DNA of 58,823 nucleotides from Xenorhabdus vietnamensis (lineage in GTDB: Bacteria > Pseudomonadota > Gammaproteobacteria > Enterobacterales > Enterobacteriaceae). Below, in pieces: positions 21,160-29,900 of the stretch. The stretch is taken from assembly GCF_002127535.1 (NCBI RefSeq), contig NZ_MUBJ01000004.1:1-58823 (forward strand). Direction: 5' to 3'. Each line of letters starts with the position of its first letter. Position 1 is the stretch's first letter. The notes below the pieces were generated by a model. That model worked only from the letters and a program-made list of their open reading frames with translations, ran no database searches and was not told where the DNA came from. Position numbers and translations under genes: made by a program.

Positions 21160-21750
21160 ATGAAGAAATTGATTGTCGGGCTGACCGGGGCAAGTGGTGC
21201 GATTTATGGTGTCAGGTTACTGCAAGTTTTGCAGCCAGTAAAAGGCATTGAAACGCATTTAGTGATCAGCCAATCAGCTCGGCAGACACTGGCATTGGAG
21301 ACAGACTATTCCCTGCGAGATGTACAGGCGTTGGCTGATGTTGTGCATGATAATCGTGATATTGCTGCATCCATTTCCTCTGGTTCCTTTAAAACATTGG
21401 GGATGGTGATTTTACCTTGTTCAATAAAAACCCTATCAGGGATTGTGCATAGTTACACTGACGGTTTAATCACCCGTGCCGCAGATGTTGTTCTGAAAGA
21501 AAATCGCAAGTTAGTGCTGGGGGTGAGAGAAACCCCCTTACACTTGGGGCACCTGAGATTAATGACGCAGGCCGCAGAAATCGGGGCGGTGATAATGCCG
21601 CCTGTTCCCGCCTTTTATCATCGCCCTGAACATATTCAGGATATCATTGACCAAACGGTTAATCGTGTGTTGGATCAGTTCAATATTGATTTGCCAGAAG
21701 ATCTGTTCAGCCGCTGGCAGGGTGCTAGACCCATTGGGTATAGCACTTAA
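21160..21750 (+). CDS. ubiX: flavin prenyltransferase UbiX
   Basis: UbiX joins dimethylallyl phosphate to FMN to make the prenylated-FMN cofactor of the UbiD decarboxylase in ubiquinone synthesis. FMN-binding N-terminus KKLIVGLTGASGAIYGVRLL, the conserved SSGSFKTLGMVILPCS stretch, and RETPLHLGHLRLM are all present in the 196 residues. Start is preceded by AGAGGA. Sits after purF as in E. coli. Confidence 0.96.
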   Translation: MKKLIVGLTGASGAIYGVRLLQVLQPVKGIETHLVISQSARQTLALETDYSLRDVQALADVVHDNRDIAASISSGSFKTLGMVILPCSIKTLSGIVHSYTDGLITRAADVVLKENRKLVLGVRETPLHLGHLRLMTQAAEIGAVIMPPVPAFYHRPEHIQDIIDQTVNRVLDQFNIDLPEDLFSRWQGARPIGYST

Positions 21751-21790
21751 CCTCAGTAATCTTAGTTACAATCTTAGATAGGAATAACGT

Positions 21791-22030
21791 TTAATCTATT
21801 AGAATGATTTCTATTCGATTAATCCCTCTTCCTTTGTTTTTCCTTGAAATTTTGATCTTTCCGATTTCTTTAGTATTGGAAACATGAGTGCCGCAACATA
21901 ACATTTTTATGTTACGGCATTGCCAATACCTTAGCTCATCTTCTGTCGTGAAGGTAATTTCATTTTCCAAGAAAATGAAATTATTGACTTGCTCTTCAAC
22001 ACGAACTTTATAATTATTTTCAGGGTCACT
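21791..22030 (-). pseudogene. alaX-like alanyl-tRNA editing protein, C-terminal remnant
   Basis: Reading the minus strand without a start codon, an 79-codon open stretch ends at TAA (21791-21793) and contains RYWQCRNIKMLCCGTHVSNT followed by KEIGKIKISRKNKGRGINRI and a short tail. CGTHV plus GKGxxRIE is the C-terminal signature of AlaX / AlaRS-type editing domains, with the metal-ligand Cys and His retained. An in-frame TAG (22031-22033) cuts it off upstream and I find none of the N-terminal part of the domain. I therefore call it a decayed gene; it fills most of the ubiX-yfcH gap. Confidence 0.65.
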
Positions 22031-22203
22031 CTATCCCTTATTGATCTTCCAAGATTATAAGATTCCAGTTTAATTTTAATATCCCGGCATTGTTTTTATC
22101 TGAATGCGTTTTTATCTAAATAAACTGTTCTCTTAATAATAAGAAGAAATGCTGCTGTAAACAGAACACAGCAGCACCTCATCAAATCGGCAGATATATC
22201 AAA

Positions 22204-23118
22204 TTAGCAAGGATTGTTTTTTGCTTTTATCACATCTTGCAAGGCTTCTTCTAATTGAAAATAACGGAAGCCAAATCCGGCTTTTTCCAGTTTCTCTGGA
22301 ATGGCTTGTTGGCCACCTAAAACTAATTCTGCGGCTTCCCCCATCATTGCTTTCAATACAAATTCAGGAATGCGCATAAAGGCAGGGCGATGTAAAACAC
22401 TTGCGAGTGTGGAACTGAAATGCTCATTATGAACAGGATAAGGGGATGTCATATTAAAAGGACCATATAACTCAGGTGATGCCAGTAGGTAATAGATACC
22501 ATTAACCATGTCATCAATGTGTATCCAGGGCATGTATTGCTTGCCACTACCGATTGCCCCACCTAAACCTAACCGAAACAGCGGCAGCATTTTTTGCAGT
22601 GCCCCACCTTCCGGAGCCAGCACGATACCTGTACGTAACAAGCATACACGGGTTTTGTCGCTTTTGGCTTGTAAAGCAAGTTGCTCCCAACGTTCACAAA
22701 GCTGATGGGCAAATTCATTGTGAGGAGGATCATTTTCGGTAACCACCGATTGTCCCTGATCACCGTAATAGCCGGCGGCTGAACCAGAAATAAATACAGA
22801 TGGTGGAGATTCACTGGTTTTGATTAGTTTGCTCAGCTGTTCTGTGAGTAGCCAGCGGCTTTGGCAAAGTATTTCTTTTTGCTTCGGTGTCCATCGTTTA
22901 TTGACAATAGGTTCGCCGGCAAGATTGATCACGGCATCAAAACCGTTTAGATCGCGCAGCTCATTTAGCGTTGTCCAACATTCAACGCGATCAGAAAACA
23001 GAGAATAGACCTTTTGTGGTGAGCGACTCAAAATGGTGATGGAGTGGGGGAGCGAAAGTAATTGGCGGGTCAAGCGACAACCAATCAACCCTGTTCCTCC
23101 CGTAATTAAAATACGCAT
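22204..23118 (-). CDS. yfcH: NAD-dependent epimerase-like protein YfcH
   Basis: A 304-residue TIGR01777-type member of the short-chain dehydrogenase/epimerase superfamily. Rossmann motif [19 protein letters not shown] at the N-terminus, then [25 protein letters not shown] (Ser and Tyr of the active-site region) and the C-terminal DUF1731-like ending. Physiological role unknown. I choose the ATG at 23118, preceded by AGGGGGTG, rather than the GTG two codons earlier. Transcribed opposite to ubiX. Confidence 0.92.
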   Translation of the reverse strand: MRILITGGTGLIGCRLTRQLLSLPHSITILSRSPQKVYSLFSDRVECWTTLNELRDLNGFDAVINLAGEPIVNKRWTPKQKEILCQSRWLLTEQLSKLIKTSESPPSVFISGSAAGYYGDQGQSVVTENDPPHNEFAHQLCERWEQLALQAKSDKTRVCLLRTGIVLAPEGGALQKMLPLFRLGLGGAIGSGKQYMPWIHIDDMVNGIYYLLASPELYGPFNMTSPYPVHNEHFSSTLASVLHRPAFMRIPEFVLKAMMGEAAELVLGGQQAIPEKLEKAGFGFRYFQLEEALQDVIKAKNNPC

Positions 23119-23269
23119 AGCCACCCCCTGAGATAATAATAGACAATTGCATATTGACTATAACAAGGAATGGCTTAAATGGTAGCGAAACATGCTGTTA
23201 TCTGTTAACAATGTCAAGTTTTGTGGTGAAATATATCGCCATTAACTGAATTTTTTACATGTATCTGAT

Positions 23270-23890
23270 TCAGGCATCTTTATAGGCTGTTTGGGTCGCA
23301 GGGCGTTGACTGATCTTATCCAACCATTTTGCAACCGCAGGATAATCCTGCAAATCGACTTTTTGGTGTTCATGGCATTTCGCCCATGGGTAAGTAGCAA
23401 TATCTGCGATGCTGTATTCATTTCCTCCAAGGTAGGCCGTTTTTTCCAGTTGGGTATTTAGCACCTTATATAAACGTTTTGATTCTTCCACATAGCGTTG
23501 AATGGCGTAAGGTACAACTTCTGGGGCATAGCGATTGAAGTGGTGATTTTGACCGAGCATTGGGCCGAAGCCAGCAACTTGCCAAAATAGCCATTGCAAT
23601 TGTTCGGTACGTTCACGTAAGTCTTTGCTTAATAGCCGATCTGTTTTGTTTGCCAGATAAAATAAAATGGCCCCTGATTCGAAGATGGAGACAGGTTCTC
23701 CGCCGTCGGCGGGTTGATGATCGACAATAGCCGGGATCTTGTTATTGGGTGCAATGGCAAGAAATTCAGGTTTGAACTGCTCTCCAGTGCTGATATTGAT
23801 GGGATGAAGAGTGTAAGGAATACCGGTTTCTTCGAGAAAGAGGGTAATTTTATAGCCATTTGGAGTAGGGGCATAATATAGGTCTATCAT
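23270..23890 (-). CDS. yfcG: GSH-dependent disulfide bond oxidoreductase YfcG
   Basis: A 206-residue Nu-class glutathione transferase homologue that reduces disulfides using glutathione. The N-terminal thioredoxin fold shows APTPNGYKITLFLEE with T9 and N11, the residues that contact the GSH sulfur in E. coli YfcG, then NNKIPAIVD and FESGAIL. The helical domain contains WLFWQVAGFGPMLGQNHHF. The C-terminus is about nine residues shorter than in E. coli. Start supported by CGGAG. Divergent from yfcD. Confidence 0.93.
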   Translation of the reverse strand: MIDLYYAPTPNGYKITLFLEETGIPYTLHPINISTGEQFKPEFLAIAPNNKIPAIVDHQPADGGEPVSIFESGAILFYLANKTDRLLSKDLRERTEQLQWLFWQVAGFGPMLGQNHHFNRYAPEVVPYAIQRYVEESKRLYKVLNTQLEKTAYLGGNEYSIADIATYPWAKCHEHQKVDLQDYPAVAKWLDKISQRPATQTAYKDA

Positions 23891-24093
23891 ATAAACTCCG
23901 TTAATAATAACTCACTGAAAAATATAGCGGTATTACATTACCATCGTTTGTCTGTAAAATGTTATAAATTTCTTGTGATAGCGTTGGTGGATTTATTTTA
24001 GTCAATTATGGTAATTCTTATCTGTTTTAGCCTCCTTAACCGGGGCATTACAGTAAAAACTGGCATACAACTCATTAATAAAAGGTTTTTAGG

Positions 24094-24618
24094 ATGGTGC
24101 AAGAAAAATCAGCAAATATTGAATGGATTGACATCGTTAATGAAGACAATCGAGTGATTGCGCAATCGACTCGCCAACAGATGAGAGCGCAGAACTTGAG
24201 GCATCGCGCTACTTATATTGTAGTGCATGATGGTATGGGAAAAATTCTGGTTCAGCATCGTACAGAAACAAAAGATTTTTATCCGGGAAAATTGGATGCA
24301 ACGGCAGGTGGGGTCGTTATGACAGGGGAAACTCTGCTGGATGCCGCTCGTCGAGAAGCTGAGGAGGAGCTGGGGGTTGCAGGTATTCCTTTTGCCGAAC
24401 ATGGCATTTTTTATTATGAAGAGCAAACTTGTCGTATATGGGGTGGCCTGTTCAGTTGTGTGACTCATGGCCCATTTGCATTACAGGAAGAAGAAGTAAC
24501 AGCGGTTTACTGGTTAACACCAGAAGAAATTACAGCCCGTTGTGATGAATTTACTCCGGATTCTTTGAAAGCACTGTCCCTTTGGTTATCGCGTAACAAG
24601 CAAACGGAACTGTCCTAG
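24094..24618 (+). CDS. yfcD: Nudix hydrolase YfcD
   Basis: A 174-residue Nudix protein with a complete Nudix box: [18 protein letters not shown], then EEELG, fitting GX5EX7REUXEEXGU. Substrate not established. It aligns along its length with E. coli YfcD ([52 protein letters not shown]). Marks the right border of the conserved enterobacterial backbone here; everything to its right looks accessory. Confidence 0.93.
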   Translation: MVQEKSANIEWIDIVNEDNRVIAQSTRQQMRAQNLRHRATYIVVHDGMGKILVQHRTETKDFYPGKLDATAGGVVMTGETLLDAARREAEEELGVAGIPFAEHGIFYYEEQTCRIWGGLFSCVTHGPFALQEEEVTAVYWLTPEEITARCDEFTPDSLKALSLWLSRNKQTELS

Positions 24619-24674
24619 TATATTTTATCGTTTATATGACTCTCTTTATAGAGAATTAAACAATGATTTAAAGA

Positions 24675-24712
24675 GGGAGAGATATATTTAAAATATATCT
24701 CCCTTATTTTTA
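24675..24712 (+). terminator. probable terminator after yfcD
   Basis: An 11-bp inverted repeat (GAGATATATTT / AAATATATCTC, nearly no spacer, so the real loop consumes the central A/T pairs) is followed by CCTTATTTTTAATT. It lies 60-90 bases after the yfcD stop and fits an AT-rich intrinsic terminator. Confidence 0.5.
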
Positions 24713-25054
24713 ATTATTTTTATTTTATGAGTCTATCTATTAAAATAATGTGACAGATAAAATAAATTAACAATGGTAACTTTGCTTAATAAAATGCATT
24801 AGATATGATTTCAAATGAAATCATATGCAAAGACACAACGGAAATTGATTTAAATTATATTGCAATTGCATAAAAATTAATTTCTTTCAATTCATTTATA
24901 TAATTCAATAAGTTACTTTTATGATTTTTTATTTTTAATGATAAACAATAAAAAATAAATTTTAAAATAAAATAAAAAATCAAATACTACTCGTTGCAAG
25001 ATGAATGAATCCATTCATTACTCCGTTAAGATTAATAGCACTAAGGGAGTTACC
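24713..25054. other. AT-rich non-coding spacer with palindrome
   Basis: About 340 bp of very AT-rich sequence before the accessory gene block. I see no gene. It contains one striking palindrome at 24803-24826 (arms ATATGATTTCA and its complement, AA spacer), a candidate operator, and several A/T tracts that could bind H-NS. The promoter for the gene at 25055 should lie here. Confidence 0.5.
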
Positions 25055-26062
25055 ATGTCTTATTATGACAATTTCAAAAGACTTGATGATTTAACAATCG
25101 CTTTTACTGGAAGTACATCTAATAATGCGAAAATTTACGGTAATGGATTAAATCAGGTAGAGATTATTGTTGGTGTTAAAATAATCGATGAAAATGATAA
25201 ACCCGTGACGATGACACAGGATGATTTGAAAAACAGCATTTTTTTATGCGACTATACGACTGGTGATGGGATTAGCAATAATGGAAGCAGCAGCACCTGG
25301 AATTACTCTTATAATGAAAATGATTATACAACCGCAGTGAATTATTCTAATGCCAGTAGTTTCTTTACACCTTCTGATGACGGCTCTGTCGGTTATAATT
25401 ATCTTAAGTTATATATTTATTCTAAAAGTCCCAGTGATGGAAAAGTATTTGCCGCAGGGATTAATATTCCTACTATTGGTACATTCAATACAACGAAAAC
25501 TGGCACCAATACACCAAATGGACCAAATGGTACAGGTTCGAAATTTGTTAAACCTGCTAATGTTACCGTTTCTGCTTTAACACCTTATAGTTATCAGACA
25601 GGTGATTTTTCATTTAATCTAGACGACCAATCTTTAAGTAATTCAAGTGATCAAGGTGCAATTCTTTATAATGTAGTGTGGCGAAATTTTTACTTAGATA
25701 TCCAGAAAGAAGGCTATCGTATCGTCAAAATAGAATCTAATAACAGCTCTGGATATCGTTTCACGAGTGATTATAGCGGCTGGTGGGTTTGTCAGGGGTT
25801 TGATTTTTCTGCCGAGTATGGAAAAGGCGAGATGAAAAAATCAGTCAGTATTGTTTTTGGTAAATATACATTTGGTGTTTCTGGAAATATAAATAGACAA
25901 AAAGGTATTTGTTTTTCCGCGATCCATGCTACCTGTACCGTTCCTACCGGATATTCCTCGAAAGGCACTACGTCAGTCACTATCTACGATCAATATGGTA
26001 ATAAATCAAAGCCTATTATTGCCCAAGATGGGGATAACCTAAAAATACAAGGTATGGGTTAA
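25055..26062 (+). CDS. unrecognised 335-residue protein, accessory locus
   Basis: I do not recognise a named family. I start at the ATG at 25055, preceded by AAGGGAG, instead of an in-frame codon at 25001 without a ribosome site. There is no signal peptide or membrane helix. The composition is rich in S, N, T, Y and G with alternating polar/hydrophobic residues, suggesting an all-beta secreted or structural protein. An N-terminal part (about 10-140, IYGNGLNQVEIIVGVKI... DYTTGDGIS) is separated by an N/T/G/P-rich linker (about 150-175) from a C-terminal part (about 180-335). It leads a same-strand group with the gpK-like peptidase (41-bp gap) and the RHS toxin. The locally low GC suggests acquisition. 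Confidence 0.7.
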   Translation: MSYYDNFKRLDDLTIAFTGSTSNNAKIYGNGLNQVEIIVGVKIIDENDKPVTMTQDDLKNSIFLCDYTTGDGISNNGSSSTWNYSYNENDYTTAVNYSNASSFFTPSDDGSVGYNYLKLYIYSKSPSDGKVFAAGINIPTIGTFNTTKTGTNTPNGPNGTGSKFVKPANVTVSALTPYSYQTGDFSFNLDDQSLSNSSDQGAILYNVVWRNFYLDIQKEGYRIVKIESNNSSGYRFTSDYSGWWVCQGFDFSAEYGKGEMKKSVSIVFGKYTFGVSGNINRQKGICFSAIHATCTVPTGYSSKGTTSVTIYDQYGNKSKPIIAQDGDNLKIQGMG

Positions 26063-26102
26063 TAAAAATATAAAACAAAGAACATGCAAAGGAAACCTAA
26101 GA

Positions 26103-26843
26103 ATGAAAGACGATATCTGTATTCAAAATCACTTACCACAAATGGTATGTGAAGAAATTGAAAAAAATCTTCCTTTAATGACTTGTGGCTTGATTATCAA
26201 TTTACATACTGAAAGTGAAGTTGATACATTAAATATTCATTATGAATTTTTTGAAAATAAAGCACTAAACCAGAAAGAATCTTCTTTGCTTCCTGAAAAT
26301 GCCCTAAATATAGGGAGCAGCATGGGAGTTGTCAGTCATATGATTTTTACTCATTGTGATGACAATGCTGACGATTTATCAATGTATCAGGAACAGAGTA
26401 ATCAGCTGGGTCTTTGTTCTATTGTCGTATTATGGCCAAGTGGTCGCTGTGTAAATATTGATCCAGAAACGCATTTTTCTTTTGAAGGCCGTCCTTATAT
26501 TTTGGGAAAATACGATTGTTATTCTTTAATTCGCGATTATTATCATTCCAAAGGAATTATCTTATCTGACTATTTGCGAAATGATTATTATAGCAATCCC
26601 AATATTTTTGCTGATAAATCGCCAAACGAAGGATTTATTCAAGTCAATATTGATGATATTAAAATTGATGATATGCTGATATTTGATATTCCTGATTCAA
26701 TATTAAAACATGCGGGTATCTATACTGAAGATAACATGCTTCTTCATCATTTACCACCGGGTAAGAGTGTCTATATGCCTTTTACAGAGAAATGGAGAAA
26801 AAGAATTGATTCTGTCTGGCGGCATAAACAATTAGTTAAATGA
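26103..26843 (+). CDS. lambda gpK-like protein: degenerate JAMM plus NlpC/P60 peptidase
   Basis: A 246-residue homologue of phage lambda tail protein K lying outside any prophage. The C-terminal half matches gpK motif by motif: RPYILGKYDCYSLIRDYY (catalytic Cys139), ILKHAGIYTEDNMLLHHLP (His203 and third polar His215) and the ending DSVWRHKQ. This is an intact NlpC/P60 cysteine peptidase, a fold that usually cleaves peptidoglycan peptides or amide bonds. The N-terminal half aligns with the JAMM/MPN domain of gpK (MTCGLII, then IFTHCDDNADDLSMYQ), but the Glu, first His and Asp metal ligands appear replaced by Met, Phe and Gln, so that half is probably inactive. AAAGGAAA precedes the ATG. It precedes the RHS gene; a role in toxin release or maturation is only a guess. 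Confidence 0.75.
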   Translation: MKDDICIQNHLPQMVCEEIEKNLPLMTCGLIINLHTESEVDTLNIHYEFFENKALNQKESSLLPENALNIGSSMGVVSHMIFTHCDDNADDLSMYQEQSNQLGLCSIVVLWPSGRCVNIDPETHFSFEGRPYILGKYDCYSLIRDYYHSKGIILSDYLRNDYYSNPNIFADKSPNEGFIQVNIDDIKIDDMLIFDIPDSILKHAGIYTEDNMLLHHLPPGKSVYMPFTEKWRKRIDSVWRHKQLVK

Positions 26844-26878
26844 TATAAATCATCTCTCATTTGAATCGTAATTGAAAC

Positions 26879-26906
26879 ATCATGCTCTTTGTATAAAGAG
26901 CATGAT
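26879..26906 (+). terminator. hairpin between gpK-like gene and RHS gene
   Basis: Perfect 12-bp stem ATCATGCTCTTT / AAAGAGCATGAT with a GTAT loop, followed by TTATTAAAATT. It ends only about 30 bp before the RHS start codon, so it may act as a partial terminator or attenuator inside the gene block. Confidence 0.55.
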
Positions 26907-26936
26907 TTATTAAAATTAAAAGTTAAGGTATGAAAC

Positions 26937-29900
26937 ATGAATAATAGTTTTAACACTCAAGCTTTTAACTTCCTCAGTGCCTCAGAAGGTGGCGTTGATC
27001 CTCGTACAGGGTTATATAATTTAAGCCTTCCTCTAATGAAAGTGACGGCAAATAATTTATTAGGGCCTGAATTAAAATTATCGTTAAATTATTCTCCTCT
27101 GGAGAATATGAATCAGGGATTAGGAATTGGTTTTACGTTAGGGCAAACGATTTTTAATAGCAGCACGAATCAATTACAGCTAAGTACAGGGGAAAACTAT
27201 AAAATCGTCCCCGGTACAACTGATGCCCGTGATAAAAAAATTGATAACTTCCAATTCTCGTTTACCAATGGTGAAAATGAAAGTGCAGGTTATGATATTC
27301 AATATAAAAATGGGACTTATGAGCATCTGTCCTTAATCGGGGGCAATTTTTATGCCGCGGATCTGATCCAATCCCCCATCGGGCGGAAAATTACACTTAA
27401 CTGGTCATACACCGGGCAATTTATTCAGTTATTCACCGTAAAAGATGAACTTAGAACGTTATGCTCTTTCAATTATGATAATTCTGTCATTTTAACCTTA
27501 TGGCCTGAAACACCTGATAGTTATCAGCTAGAATTTGTTTTACTGGGAAGTGAACAACTTACTGAAGTATTACTTCACGATAATGATTCTCCTCTTTCAT
27601 GGCAATTCGGTTACGAATATGTTGGCCCCGGAGGAAGTATCAATGCCATTACTTCAGTAAAATATCCGACGGGTAAAGAAGAAAAAGTGGTTTACAACTC
27701 GACGGAAGGAATGCAATTCCCGGATAATTCCGGCTTGGCGCCTTTACCTTATGTGATTGAATTTACGCAGCTACCGGGAGGTGGTCAGCCCGCTAATATT
27801 AAAAATTATGAATATACCACAACGAATTATTTAGGTTATGCCGGTGATTTTGGTCATTGGAGTGCAGATAGTGATTATACCTATACAACATTGACAGATT
27901 ATATTTATGGTTCAACAGAATATTTTCTCGATGAACAAGGAAAACCGGCTATTTCAATTCAGCGTTCCTATAACAACTATCACTTATTAATCAATGAACG
28001 CCATGAACGTCAGGCGTGTGTAACAGAAAATACGACTGATTATTACGCTGAAAAGGGGGTTTTCTTTGATGATCAACCTAAACAGTTTCTTCTGCCTAAA
28101 CAGAGCTCGATCATTTATATCGATGCTGATCAGAATCAGCGAACAGAAATTACCACAACTGAATTTGATGAATATGGCAACCTTACGCTGAAAATTACGC
28201 CTGATGGTACAAGAACAGAAGTCAGCTGGTATAAAGCCGAAGGTGAAGAAGGATGCCCGCCAGAACCCAATAACTTTGTCCGGTTTATGAAAAGTTCTGC
28301 CACTGTTTCTATGCAAATACCCGGTATACCCACTCCACCTATACAGGAAACCCGCTATACCTATGCGACAATAGGTGATTCCTCTTTTATTGTTCAGATT
28401 TCGGAAGCATTTTATAGCGATAATAAACGTCTTCATCAGAACACGACTGAATATCAGTCTCAGCTCAATAGTCAGGAATTCGGCAGAATAACCGGAACAA
28501 ATAATATTATTTATTCTGAATCGAGTGATAGCTATCAATCGTCCCAACATATTGATTCTCAGGTCAGTGAAGATGTATTAGCTCAAACCAGCACATTGAC
28601 AGGCTATGACAATATCCAAACTTCATTTTCACGCAACTATTGTGCGAAAAAAGGACTTTTACTCAATGAAAAAAATGTGCAGCAAGTTGAAACCCATTAT
28701 GAATACGATGTATTAGGGCGGATTATCTCCCGTACTTATAACCCTGATTCATCCTATGAAAATAAAACACGCTGGCAATATGAATTCTCAAATCAATCGC
28801 TGTTAACAACGGAAATTGATGCGAAGGGAAATGCCATCCGTCACCATTTTGATGGTTTAGGGAACCTGATTCAGCAACAAAAAATGGAAGTGAACGAAGG
28901 GAAGTGGTTTGAGATCAAAAATTACCAATTTAACTCATTGGGTGAAATCAACACGGGCACCGGCTACGACTGGCCTGATGATGCGCAGCCAAAAAACAGC
29001 CATTCTGTGACAGCAGAAAACCAATATGATGGCTGGAGTAGCCTCGCTGTCACGCAGTATAGCGATGGCACAACCAATCATCAGATCAATCATCCGGTTG
29101 ATATGCAAAGTATCGTTTATAAAACAGGGCAATCAAATTCGGAAAATAGTGAAAGTGGCCATGTAACAATTACTTATGATGTTAACCATAGGCCTTTAAC
29201 CCTCTCACGCACCACAGTTTCAGGTACAGAAGACGGGCAACGGCACTTTGTTTATGATGGCTTAGGGCGTTTATATCAGGAAATCAATGAAGTCGGAGCA
29301 GTTGTAACGCGTATTTATGATGACTACCATCGCGTCATAAAACAGATTCAACCTGATAACACCGAAGTGAACATCACTTATGCACCGTATTTAACCGGAA
29401 ATTATATTAGTGCTATTTCAGTGAAAGGCAAAAATGCGCAGAGTGAAATTAAAACCTGGGATTTGGGTACACAGCAATTTGATAGCCTTGGCCGACTGAC
29501 TGAGCGTGTCAGTGGAGGACGATTATATCAATATCATTATGAAGGCGGGGCAACAAAGCCTGCGCAAGTCATCACACCAGCCGGTGAGCAATTAGAATAC
29601 ACTTATATTCCCGAACTGAATAACGTCGTTAATCAGTTTACGGCTAATGGTATAACACAACAGTTTACTTATGATCGCATCACCGGGCTTTGCGTATCCG
29701 CAGATGTATCAGGGGGGCAACGCACTGTTAACCATTGGAATGGTGCCGGAAAACTTTCTGCGGAACAATTTTATAATCAGACAGAGACGTTAAAAGAAAC
29801 CGCTTATCAATGGACTCTGATGGGGCAGCTTATAAACTTTACCGATATTTCACAAAAAACCACTTATTACACTCGAAACTCAGTCGGCCAGATCACTCAA

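Noticed and set aside
26103-26843. Prophage tail remnant
   Set aside because: Only the gpK-like gene resembles phage; no tail tube, tape measure, integrase or attachment site is visible on either side.
27987-28550. 187-codon minus-strand frame inside the RHS gene
   Set aside because: Cys/Arg/Ile-rich shadow of the YD-repeat coding sequence without start signals or domains.
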